DNA of 24,956 bases from Entamoeba invadens IP1 (GCF_000330505.1 NW_004191791.1:100025-124980), one strand, 5' to 3'. Numbered from the stretch's first letter, positions 1 through 9,142 are shown. The notes: generated from the sequence alone by a model not told the origin. A program made the numbers and translations.

Positions 1-1771
1 CTTGACTGTTTCAAGCTCTTCGTTGGCTTCAACAACTTCTTGTTCTATTTTTGTAATAACACCAGTAAGTTCGTCGACTTTGGCACTTAATTCCTCAATC
101 TTCTTATTGCTCTTATTAACAGTTCCATTGAGTTTCTTCTTATCAGCAGCATCAGTGTCGGCATTCTTCTTGAGATAGTCAAAGTTCTGTTGGAGTTAAT
201 CAAGTTCAGCTTTAGTTCTTCCCAAATCGTTTTAGTAATTCTCAACTTCTCATTTGCGGCTTCAACTTCTTCGTTAAGAGCAGCTTTTTCTCTTTCAGCG
301 TCTTCCAATTTGGCATCGACAACAAATTTGGCTTTAGTCAAATTGTCATTGTCAGCCTTCAATTGAGACAATTGCTTCTCTTGAACATATTTCTTTCCAT
401 TCGTGTTCTCGGCATCAGCTTCAAGCTTGTCTTTCTTATCAGCAGTTTAGGCAATGTGTTCGTTTAAGTTATTAATTTCAACGTCTTTTTGATGCATATT
501 CGATTTGGCACCAGCCAAGTCTTTTTCAGTCTTCTCCGTGTCGTCCTTCAACGCTTGGATTTAAGCTTCGTAGTCGGCCTTCTGTGCTTTCAACATATCA
601 GAGTCATTAAGTTCGTCTTCAATTCTCTTTGTCAACTCAGAAATTATTCTCTAAGCATCTTTTTAGAAGAATCAAGTTTTCTATTTTTATCTTCCAACTC
701 ATCTTTCTCCGAGTTCAATGATGAAATCTTTTTATCATTTGCATTCTTGTCCAAAGTCAAAGCAGCAGTCTTGGTTTTCTCAGCTTGTAACTGTTGGTTA
801 TATCCATCTCTCTCGTCTGAGACCTTCTTGTTCTGAGCAACTTGTTTGTCGAGTTTTTTCTCAGTATCGTAAAGAGCCAATTGAGTCTTTTTCAAATCAT
901 TTTCGGTATTGACAAGATCATTCAAACAGTTCCAGTGTCTTCATTCTGTGCGTTGACACCAGAAATGGTGTTTTGCAATTTCTTTACTTGTTTCTCCAAA
1001 TCAGCAATGATGTTTTCCTTTTCGTGCAATTGTGTCTCAAGATCCTTTGAATTGTCTTCTTCGGCTTCAAGCTTCTTCTTCAAGTCAGAAATTTCGCCTT
1101 CCTTATCTTCAATGTCTTTGTTCAACTCAGTGATGACACTTTCCTTCTTAGCAACAGTCGCTTTGTGCTCGGTAATTTCATCTTGAAGTTCTTAATTATC
1201 AGCTTCAAGTTTCTTGTACTCAGTGGTTAACTTGTTCAAGTCTTCCTTTAATCTCTTAGTATCACCTTGGAGTTCTTCAATGTGTTTTTGGTCTTCTTGT
1301 GACTTCATACCAGCCTCGTCAAGTGCTAACCTTTTTTGACTCAATATCTTCTTTAAGCTTTTAAACTAAAGTTTCCAAGTCGATGTTCTTGATTTTCATC
1401 TCAGAAAGTGCCTTCTCAACGGCTTCTGATTTTGCAATTTCTTCAGCAAGCTTCTTCTTCAAAGCTTCAATTTCTTTGTCTTTGGCTGCAAATTCCTCAT
1501 CAACTCTTCTCTTCTTGAGTATTGGTCTAACCTTTTGGAATAATCTGAACCAGACCCAATTTCTGAAATGGTACCAAATGTGGATGGTGTCTTGAATGAC
1601 AATAATGACAATCTGTTCATCGAGTTTCCATTCAATAAGTTTTCTTTGTGAGATTGCTTTTGCACACACATGAAGACCACCAACAATTTCAGTGACTCTG
1701 TTTTCTCTAATCTCTTCAATCTCAGCAAGAACACCAACTTTGAAGAAAATCTTGATCTTACCAAATTTGTT
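1..1771 (-). pseudogene. Myosin II heavy chain fragment (neck and coiled-coil rod), decayed
   Basis: Read on the minus strand from 1771, the translation starts at the end of the motor/converter (FGKIKIFFKVGVLAEIEE, cf. the myosin FG-TKIFFRAGVLA element). It continues through two IQ-like light-chain-binding segments and the neck-to-rod junction (RNWVWFRLFQKVRPIL), then into a long charged heptad-rich coiled coil that runs off the window at base 1. The motor domain is absent: homology begins abruptly at 1771. The frame is broken by six in-frame TAA codons (before KLKEDI, ELQDEI, IQALKD, TADKKD, NDLGRT and LQQNFD). It also needs about four one-base frame changes, near 1340 (an A-run), 924, 653 and 252. 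Between lesions the coiled coil is well preserved, so decay looks fairly recent. Myosin II would normally form bipolar filaments; this piece cannot make one. The identification rests on the neck motifs, because coiled coil alone would not be specific. Confidence 0.8.
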
Positions 1772-1773
1772 TC

Positions 1774-1995
1774 ATGAGATCTTTGACTACTGGCATGGCG
1801 TCTGAAGTCACTCCACTTGCTGCCATCTCAGAAACGGAGACTGGCAAAAAGTGTCCAAAGTACAACTTGTATGTTGCAGACCAGAGATACAATGACCTTG
1901 CTCATTTGGTCGGGTTGAAAACTGAGACCACGGCTGAGGAAGTTGAAGTTCTTGCAAAGGCATTACTTCAACACAAATCGTTTTTTGAAAAATAA
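1774..1995 (+). pseudogene. Probable AdhE-type iron alcohol dehydrogenase fragment
   Basis: This is a 73-codon ORF with an ATG start and TAA end. Residues about 28-66 follow the late part of the iron-containing alcohol dehydrogenase domain of AdhE-type enzymes. The pattern is P-x-Y, then A-x-x-RY-x-x-L-A-x-x-x-GL, then EEV-x-x-LAKAL (here PKYNLYVADQRYNDLAHLVG). In full-length AdhE this region follows the metal-binding residues and is itself followed by roughly 60 or more residues; here the frame ends soon after. With neither the NAD- and iron-binding parts nor the true C terminus, it cannot be an active enzyme. It starts three bases from the myosin fragment, on the other strand, so it looks like a displaced gene piece. 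Base composition is far richer in G+C than the DNA to its right. The family assignment is from pattern memory and is moderate; an unrelated small gene is the alternative. Confidence 0.45.
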
Positions 1996-3929
1996 AGTAT
2001 ACGAGATAATTGAAATCCAAAAAATACACTTTCATTATTCTTTAATTATTATTATACATTATGATAAATAAACTATTCGTTATAGTTTTTTTCAAAATAA
2101 TCTCCAATCTTTGTGTTTAAAATGTATTGATTATTTCTTTTAATCTCTTCCAAGTAATTATTACATTAAAAAATAACCAGGCAATTATTGTTTACAATAT
2201 TTATATAACAACATATAATTTATTATAGTTTAATTATTTGGTAATAATATTAATAAAGTAAATAAAAAATATTTTTTTATTATATTTTAATTATATTGAA
2301 CATAATAAAAAGAAATTATTATAAATAATTTTATTTATTTAAAAATAAGTCTTTTAAAACTAAATAAACATAAATAGTTTATTGCTAATTTACAAAGTCT
2401 AATATAAAGTAATTATTATATAAATTAATTTATAATATGAGATAGATTTAAAAACCCTAAACACTTTATTTGGTTTGTTTCAATCGGATTGTTCCACATT
2501 TTTCAAAACAAGAAAAATATTGTAAAAAAACACAAAAACAAATTTGACAATTTAATAATTTAAAAATGTTGTTTTTCTTTTTCTAATAGTCAATTTGCCT
2601 TATTATACAATTAAAACGATTACAAAATAATTAAACTTATTAAAAATATAGTTAAAATTGGTTCTTCTAATTCCCATTTGCATTTTCTCCTGATGGTTCT
2701 TAATATTTTTGTAGTTTTTGGAGCAAATTAAATTTTGTTTTACCACATTAAAAAAACAATCAATGATTATGCGATATTAAGAAGGAATATATTTATATAT
2801 AATACGTATTTTACTGTTCATTTTTAATTGCTATTTGTCCGTTTTATAAATTGTTTTATAAAACACCAAAAAAATTGAATTTATCATTTAATCCCTTTGT
2901 TTGCATGCAAAATGGTATTGTTTGTGCAAAATATCTCTGGAATAAACAAAGTGTAGTTTGTTTTAATCTTAAGTTGCGTCGGTTTTTGATTATTTTTATA
3001 ATTTTGTTTTTACCAAAAAAACTATTAAAAATTATTTTAGAGTTTTGTTTTTTACAATGTTTTATAAAAAAACATTTTGTATAGATTTTTCTACATATTA
3101 ACTTTTGTATAAAGACAATAATGAGTTGCTTTTTGTGCTCATAATCGGGCAAGTTAAACATCATCTTTTTAATTATTGTTGTTTATTTTCAAAGAAGTTT
3201 TTTTGAACAGCACTAAAATAGACAATTATATGGTTGACATTTATTCTCAAATGTAATGTCTTTGCAAAAGTCTTAATTAATTCGTTTTATTTGATTTTAT
3301 TAATGTGACAATTTTTACATATTCCAACTAAAGGCAAATTATATTAAATTATTTTTGTTTTGATAATTTAAATTTTTTTGTTTGCAATCCATAAATTGTA
3401 TCAATTTCAAAAAGCAAAAGATAAAATGATATTGATTTAATTAAATTGGTATATACATTAACATAAATAATATATACAATTTTTAATTAAGATATACGTG
3501 TTTTATTATAATAAGTGTTGATAAATTGAAAATTATTTTGATGTCACATTTTGATATGTTATTTATATTAAAGATCAATTTAATAAACGAAACAATCATG
3601 TTATAAATATGTATTATAATAAATCATTAAAAATTTATAATTATATTAATACATTTTGTTTCGTTGCATCAATGTATTTTTATAAATAAACAAAATTGTT
3701 TTTGTTTTTTAGTGTTTTTTACTAATAGTTAATTTACTATATATTGTCAAATTCAATTATATTTTTATTTCATAAAATAGTCTATCGATCTTTTTCGAAG
3801 TTATATTGTTTAGAAAAAATGAATTGACTTTATTAAACTATTAAATTATATTAAAAAATTTGTTATGTTTTTTACAAAATATTTTATGAAAATTTATCTT
3901 GAAGCAAAAGTAATTAAAAAAACCGATAA
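1996..3929. other. AT-rich gap, no gene recognised
   Basis: This stretch is very AT-rich with many A and T runs. ORFs of 77-102 codons on both strands around 2850-3165 have low-complexity, lysine/phenylalanine/isoleucine-rich translations that follow base composition, so I do not call them. A 39-codon ATG frame (3865-3981) runs into the piggyBac relic but shows no family pattern. I saw no RNA gene, long repeat or clear inverted repeat. Confidence 0.6.
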
Positions 3930-4864
3930 AATAAAAACAAAAACAAATCAAAAAATGAAAAAGAGACTGAAGAAGACATAAGGAATCGGGAAAATCGAAT
4001 ATTTGAGTTGAAAACAATAATAGACAAGGAAAATGATGAAAATCCACCATTTAACAAATTTTGGAAAAGTGGATCAATACTTCTTCACACGTTTAATCCA
4101 AATAAGACGAAAGTGGTTTCAATTGAGTCAACTTTCTTAAAAAATTCGGGTGTTTGGAAGGAGTCAACAAAGAAAACCAACATGAACAACGTCTACAATA
4201 AGTTGAAATATCCGGTAGATTTTTTTAACTTTTTGTGTTCTGAATTCCCGATTCCATTTAGAAATTCCAGGTGCACTTTTGTTTTGTTTAAAAACATTTT
4301 AGAAATGACGATGACCAATACTTTTGCAGTGAGTCGATGTTTCAATAAAAATATTGAACATTCCCAGTTTTTGAGAAATTTGGTGAAAACGCTCTGTAAA
4401 AATTACATAATGGAAAAATTCAAAGAAAGAACGATTACGGAAAAGGCAAAGGAAATGGCAATTCTCCAAAAGTACCATATCGATTTGTGGAAACAAATGG
4501 AAGTTGAACAACAGACGGAAAATGAAAGAGAAAGAGAAGTATGTTTTTCCTGTTGTTGTGAAAGAAAAAATTGTATGGAGATCGAAGAATGGATATTAGA
4601 AGGGAACACTAAAACATTGAAAATGACGAGAAAGCGCGGAGAGAGAGGAAAATCTAAAACAGGTCACTTAAATAATCTAAAGAGGACTAAAAATAAGTGC
4701 TTCATATGTCGTTGTAGTGTTTGCAAAACACACACTTTTTCAATCTGTAGCTGCTGTCTGGGACAAAACAAGTTTTCAAAGGATTTATCGAATGGCCTTA
4801 AGTTGTGGAAGATCATGAACAAAATGAGAGCGAATCAAAGTGTGAAACTGAAGGAGAATAAATG
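3930..4864 (+). pseudogene. piggyBac-type transposase, C-terminal relic
   Basis: An open frame runs from the stop at 3927-3929 to TGA at 4862-4864. It has no in-frame ATG near its beginning; the first internal ATG is at about 4183. Three features in order resemble the C-terminal third of piggyBac transposases. The first is a VVSIESTF strand followed by NVYNKLKYPVDFF (cf. the family YN-x-x-MGGVD-x-x-D stretch). The second is a helical segment RCTFVLFKNILEMTMTNTFA, matching the W-x-x-R-x-F-x-x-LLD-x-x-x-VNA-x-x-LY helix. The third is a terminal cysteine domain CFICRCSVCKTHTFSICSCC with C-x2-C, C-x2-H and C-x2-C spacing, like the cross-brace zinc domain that binds the transposon ends. The two upstream catalytic aspartates lie outside the preserved part, and no clear third one is visible near NPNKTK. 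A complete enzyme would be about 550-600 residues; this frame is 311 codons. piggyBac elements are known in E. invadens. An A-run frameshift near 3980 may separate it from the short ATG frame at 3865. Confidence 0.6.
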
Positions 4865-5593
4865 AAAAGTGGTGTTTTATCGGAATAAAAATATTTGCGA
4901 CGGGAAAAGTACTAATATATTAGCGATATTCCAATAATTGCAATCAAATTATCCTTTCATTATAATTTTTGTTGAAATCTTAAGGATTGTACTGTTGTTG
5001 TAGTAATTTTTTTGAATAAGATATAGTGTGGCAAAAAATCCTCAGAAAAAAAAATGAAACGGGTTTACAATAATTTTTTTAAAAGAAAAAGCAAAATTAA
5101 CATTTTTTTCTATGCTTTTTGAAAAAAATAAAGGGAAAACAACGAACGTGTTAATAAAAATTTTAGTAAAAAACATTCAATTTAAAAACAATTTTCAATA
5201 TTTCATTGATTATATTTTTAATAAAATAAATACTTGTGATTGCTTAATCATCACATTGGTTATGGTTAGATATATTTTCTTCTTTTCCCAATCATTTATA
5301 ACAAATAAACAATAACCATTTATCAAATAAAGTGTTATAATATCCAACCAAACAACAATTTCTTATTATCGAAGAATTGTTCAACATATGATATTTAATA
5401 TTTATTTTTATAAAGATTCAAAAAAATATTTTTATTTTTTCACTAATTTAATTTAATATTTAAATTTATTGTTATTAAAATGGGTTTAATTACAAAATAA
5501 TTTGTAATGATGTTTTAGAATAATGTATCCGTCACTTTTTATCGCTTACCAAATAAAAAGTAATAACTCGGTACTTATTTCATTTGTTGTTAG
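4865..5593. other. AT-rich gap downstream of the piggyBac relic
   Basis: No convincing gene is present. A 67-codon frame at 5112-5315 is composition-driven. The 12-mer TTAGCGATATTC at 4920-4931 recurs inverted at 11750-11761, at the inner edge of a miniature element's terminal repeat. I could not define the right end of the piggyBac relic or a TTAA target duplication. Confidence 0.5.
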
Positions 5594-5698
5594 ATGGTCA
5601 GTACAGGTAACATTGTTTCGTGTGTTTTATTTGCTGTAATTGGGGTTCTTGAAGGTGTTTGTTTTTTTAAAAACAAAAAAAACATAGAAAAATTCTAA
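5594..5698 (+). CDS. Possible 34-residue hydrophobic peptide ORF, or interrupted gene start
   Basis: An ATG frame of 34 codons begins MVSTGNIVSCVLFAVIGV, which reads like a signal peptide or membrane anchor, and then becomes lysine/asparagine-rich before TAA. It ends about ten bases before the inferred left end of the mariner-type element, so it could be the first part of a gene cut by that insertion. A GTTTGT (Entamoeba-like 5' splice motif) lies near 5660, which would allow a first-exon reading, but I found no matching acceptor and second exon. No family is recognised, and it could be chance. Confidence 0.2.
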   Translation: MVSTGNIVSCVLFAVIGVLEGVCFFKNKKNIEKF

Positions 5699-5708
5699 TT
5701 GTCAAATA

Positions 5709-5804
5709 AACTCCGAACACAAAGTCCGACATGTCGGACTTTCGGACTTATTTTTTTGTTATTTTTTCGATTGTTTACTTAAATAATACAGTATTTTGTC
5801 GAAA
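5709..5804 (+). repeat. Left terminal inverted repeat with perfect palindrome
   Basis: This pairs with 8250-8329. Bases 5721-5742 form a perfect 22-base palindrome built from the half-site AAAGTCCGACA, and a further CGGACTT copy follows at 5743-5749. The palindrome's second arm is not present at the right end, so the left end carries extra copies of the motif. Such subterminal repeats commonly serve as transposase binding sites; here that is an inference. Confidence 0.6.
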
Positions 5805-6084
5805 AATAACGGGAAATGTGCTGAATGTTATGAACATTTTTGTTTTTATTTTATTTTTGATGTGTTTTTTTATTTTAAATATTTTAATGATTCCCACAAA
5901 AACGTCTATTAAAACATTCAATGTTTTCACAAATAATTATTCTGTAACTACACCGTTTTAAAATTAAAATGTTTTATAACAAAAATATTTTTTTGTTAAT
6001 AATTATTTTTTAATATATATATGTTATTATAAAAAGTGTAATTATAACAAATTTTATAAGTTATTAAAAACTATTTAAAAGTTA

Positions 6085-7135
6085 TTAATGTATCAAGTTA
6101 TGACATTTCCACAGTTTTCTTGCAATTGATTGAAAATTCTCCTTTTTGCATAACAATAAGCGCGGTTCATATGATAAAACGAGTCGATCAACTGTTGCTT
6201 GTGAAATTGAATTCCAAACTTTTTTCACTTCTTCAAATACTTCATATTTTCCCATATCAATAGTCAAATTAATTTTTCTCTTTATGATAGACCAAATTTG
6301 TTCAATGGGATTCAGGTCGGGCGAATTTCCAGGCCATTTTTTTTAACAATTTTATTTTTTCTTTTTCGAAAAAAACAACAGGTATTTTTTGCGGTGTGAG
6401 GAGTGGCACCATCTTGCATAGAAAGAAACCTTTTACGATATTTTTTCATTTTAATTAGTGCTCCACTATTTTTAATGAAATCGATGTAAGTTTGTGGTGT
6501 AACATTTTTGTCAAAATGAATCAACTCACTTTTAAACCCAACACCAATAACTCCCCATACCATAGCACTTGTCGTATGTTTTGGCATATGAAGTATACAC
6601 TTTTTATTTAAACGTCCTCTTTCTATCCAAACTTTGTTGTTTCGGGCATCATTTTGGAAACAGAAACGACACTCATCTGAAAATAAAATTGGTAAATGTC
6701 TATGTCTAAGTTTGTTTATATTATTATTATTTTTTCTTTCATTATTCTTTTAAGTTCACCATCAACAAATGATTTTCTATCTTGAATATTTTTATGAGAC
6801 AAAAATTGTTCTTTAATTTTTTGTGTATATTTGAAATGATGTGCTTTTCGAATAAGATTTACTTCAGTTTTAGAAATCTTTTGATGCCAAAAACGTTTAA
6901 GTTTTTTTGCACATGTTGATCCAGATTCGTTTGGTTGGCGTCTAGTTCTTTTTATTATATTTTCTTTGATAAAAATGGGTGTTTTTGGACGTCCCATTTT
7001 TGGAGTTACTAATGAATTTCCCATTTTAAATGATTTGATACATCGATATATTTTTCCTTTACCTGGAGGAATTATGTTGTTTTTTGAAATAATTGTTGTA
7101 TTAAAAATGGAGTGTATACGTGGTTTTTGAAACAA
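6085..7135 (-). pseudogene. Tc1/mariner DDE transposase, frameshifted
   Basis: Three overlapping minus-strand frames together make one transposase of about 350 residues, the usual family length. The N-terminal frame (7135-6716) has a DNA-binding region: a recognition-helix-like KGKIYRCIKSFK, the GRPKTP linker between the two helix-turn-helix parts, then a second one. The middle frame (to 6312) holds the first catalytic Asp in FSDECRF and the second in MQDGATPHTA, 87 residues apart as expected. The last frame (about 6333 to the TAA at 6085) begins WPGNSPDLNPIEQIW with the third acidic residue, Glu, 35 or 36 residues after the second Asp. The frame changes are near 6735 (A-run plus AAT repeats) and at the A8 run near 6335-6342. 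Both go in the same direction, as if one base were missing each time. No clear ATG opens the N-terminal frame, and the first helix-turn-helix looks incomplete. Probably inactive unless frameshifting is used. Confidence 0.85.
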
Positions 7136-7605
7136 ACAAGAAGATTTTCTTCTTTTGTTTTTATCAGATTAAGATATATTTCATTTGTTTCAAGTAGAGG
7201 CATCAAATATGTGTTGTTATTTGTTATATTTAATGTTTGAATTATTTCATCAAGTTTTTCATTTATTTTCGGTATGTAGTCAGAATTTACTGTTAAAATT
7301 GGTCGTTGTAATAAATATTGAGATTCAGGAAATAATTTATTATAAACATCAGGATCCACATTAAATGATATCCGTATTGCAGTTCCACCAACAATTAAGT
7401 TTGTTTTTAATTCCATTGTTGCTTTGGGGTTTGACTGCATTGCTGCCAAAACAGAATATTTTTGATCTCCAACGATATATTTAATACGTTCATCAAACAT
7501 TTCATCACCGATTATTTGAGACATAAATTCATCTGGAAGCAAATTTAAACGTATTTCACCAACAACTTTCATTATTGTTACAGCTTCTTGGATTGAAATA
7601 GTCAT
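7072..7605 (-). CDS. Unrecognised 177-residue ORF inside the mariner-type element
   Basis: The ORF begins with ATG (MTISIQEAVTIMKVV). The translation is balanced and globular-looking, mixing hydrophobic and charged residues (for example LPDEFMSQIIGDEMFDERIK and IVGGTAIRISFNVDPDVY), unlike the composition-driven ORFs nearby. There is no signal peptide, membrane segment, cysteine motif or DDE motif. Its last 21 codons overlap the transposase N-terminal frame by 64 bases, in the same direction. It lies between the transposase and the right inverted repeat. It may be an accessory ORF of the element, a captured host gene, or a host gene whose 3' end was replaced by the insertion. I do not recognise the family. 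Confidence 0.5.
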   Translation of the reverse strand: MTISIQEAVTIMKVVGEIRLNLLPDEFMSQIIGDEMFDERIKYIVGDQKYSVLAAMQSNPKATMELKTNLIVGGTAIRISFNVDPDVYNKLFPESQYLLQRPILTVNSDYIPKINEKLDEIIQTLNITNNNTYLMPLLETNEIYLNLIKTKEENLLVCFKNHVYTPFLIQQLFQKTT

Positions 7606-8249
7606 TGATTTTGTAATTTTTTATATGTTTTTTAACAAAACTAATAATAATTCATTTTGAAATAATTATATATAATATAAGAAAAACATTTATTCATAAT
7701 TCATTTTTGGTGTGACTATTTTGTACAAAAACCAATGTATCATTTTGAATTAAATTGGTGTTATTTATTCCGAATCAAATATTAAACGACAATATTTCAT
7801 TTATAAAAACAAAATTAATTGATTATTATATATTGACATATATATATATTATTTAAATATTAATATTTTCTACACAACAAAAAATAAAAACGTTTTGTGA
7901 TATGTCATGTTTTAATTAATTTCATGTGTTTTTATTTAAATTTGATTCTCTTTATAGTGATAATTAATATTAAAATTATAATGAAGTCAAGTTTTTAGTT
8001 GTTATTGTACAAAACGACGAATTGAAAAAACCATCGAATTATTATTTTGTTAATTGTTTTTAATAAAGATTTAATTCGTCATTTTAAAATACAATTTGGG
8101 TATGAAATTGATATTTCATGTTTAATAAACCAAAATAATTTATGATTTTGAAATAAGGAAATTGTAGTGTAAGTTGAAAAATATAAATTGAAAAAAAGAC
8201 TCAAAAAATCGAAATAAGGGAAAATAATGATAAGTAAAACAGGTATTAA
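7606..8249. other. AT-rich stretch inside the mariner-type element
   Basis: No ORF or RNA gene is recognisable between the ATG of the 177-residue ORF and the right terminal repeat. It may contain the promoter for the minus-strand ORFs, but no motif stands out from the AT background. Confidence 0.5.
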
Positions 8250-8329
8250 TTTCGACAAAATATATTAATATCCCGAAAAACAAAAGAAAAAAATACTGTT
8301 ATAACGTGTCGGACTTTGTGGCCCAAGTT
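8250..8329 (-). repeat. Right terminal inverted repeat
   Basis: Read on the minus strand from 8329 it gives AACTTGGGCCACAAAGTCCG, followed by ACA, T-rich DNA and TATTTTGTCGAAA. This matches the left end base for base in the 14-mer core and the 13-mer inner block, with length differences in the T-rich part between them. Confidence 0.6.
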
Positions 8330-8511
8330 TACGATTTAAATATATTTATATTGATAAATTAGAAGGTAAGTGTTGAAATTAGTAATACACAAAAATAATA
8401 ATACTTGTGATGTAAAATATTTTGAGTATATAAGAAATTAACATTAAGATTGTGTTTTTGATATTTATTAGTCAATTTGTGAAGTTGTTATTTGAATCGT
8501 TCAAAATTAAT

Positions 8512-8892
8512 ATGAATTGTTTCCAAAAATACAATTTTAGTTTCTCGTTTGTATTTGTATTATTTGGAGTGTATCCTATAACTCACATAGTTTTTGCAGT
8601 GTTAAATGTGTTGAACAAATTGACTTTTGAAAAAACACTTGTTGGACTTATACTTTCAATTGTTAAATGTGTATTATTTCTATTGATATTTTACAGTAAT
8701 AAAATAATGCCAAACACTTTTTGTATTTCAAGTGAATACAATGACTACACTTTTGTTGTCCACTACATATTTTTTGTTGTTTTCGAAGTTATTGCAATTG
8801 TTTCGACACTTACCAACTTGATTACTGTTTGTGTCACTTTTTTGTTGAAAAAGCATAACAACAAAAAAATAAATGATATTATGTTGAAATAA
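8512..8892 (+). CDS. Small multi-pass membrane protein, hypothetical
   Basis: The 126-residue protein starts at ATG 8512 (MNCFQKYNFSFSFVFVLFGV). The frame is open a little further upstream, but only with a GTG, so I choose this ATG. Three to four hydrophobic segments are visible: residues about 8-30, 45-65, 82-105 and possibly 105-115. The tail is basic and asparagine-rich (KKHNNKKINDIMLK), suggesting a cytosolic C terminus. Use of cysteine, proline and valine sets it apart from the spurious AT-driven frames around it. A TATA-like GAGTATATAAG lies about 90 bases upstream. No family is recognised. It begins about 180 bases beyond the mariner-type element and is not part of it. Confidence 0.5.
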   Translation: MNCFQKYNFSFSFVFVLFGVYPITHIVFAVLNVLNKLTFEKTLVGLILSIVKCVLFLLIFYSNKIMPNTFCISSEYNDYTFVVHYIFFVVFEVIAIVSTLTNLITVCVTFLLKKHNNKKINDIMLK

Positions 8893-9142
8893 TACATTTT
8901 TGTTTAAAACTTGATTTGTAATTTTAAATAACAAATAAATAACTAAAAAAAAATATAATGGGTTTTAAATAAATACGAATAAATTATTTCATATTCTAAT
9001 TAAATTTAAAAATACCCAAAAAGTCTTGCACAATACAATTTTACATATTAAACAGAGTGTTCACATTGTCATATATTATTGTAATATATAATAATAAACA
9101 ATATTTCTAATCAATATAAAATAAAATAAAGTTTAAATGAAA

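Larger units (their letters stand above)
5709..8329 (-). mobile_element. Tc1/mariner-type DNA transposon, 2.6 kb, degenerate inverted ends
   Basis: The sequence CACAAAGTCCGACA at 5718-5731 occurs as its exact reverse complement at 8307-8320. Reading outward, both ends reach AACT flanked by TA (TA at 5707-5708 and 8330-8331; TA is its own duplicate in this superfamily). Reading inward, both continue through TATTTTTTT and TTTTTCG, and share TATTTTGTCGAAA at 5792-5804 and, inverted, 8250-8262. Imperfect terminal inverted repeats of about 90-100 bp are therefore supported. Inside, on the minus strand, lie an unrecognised 177-residue ORF and a frameshifted DDE transposase. At 2.6 kb it is long for a mariner-type element. 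That these ends belong to this transposase is an inference from position and the TA flanks. A nested arrangement is also possible. Confidence 0.6.

Noticed and set aside
489..1595. Plus-strand ORFs opposite the myosin fragment
   Set aside because: They are shadows of the minus-strand coiled coil; their serine/leucine/phenylalanine-rich translations are the complement of Glu/Lys/Ala codons.
2448..2464. AAACCCTAAACAC, similar to a telomere repeat unit
   Set aside because: It is a single occurrence with no tandem array.
2851..3164. Overlapping ORFs of 77 and 102 codons on opposite strands
   Set aside because: Translations are composition-driven (Lys/Ile/Phe/Asn) with no domain, signal or repeat; two overlapping antisense frames in AT-rich DNA are expected by chance.
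5731..5961. 76-codon plus-strand hydrophobic ORF
   Set aside because: It starts inside the transposon's terminal palindrome, and its hydrophobicity follows from T-rich DNA.
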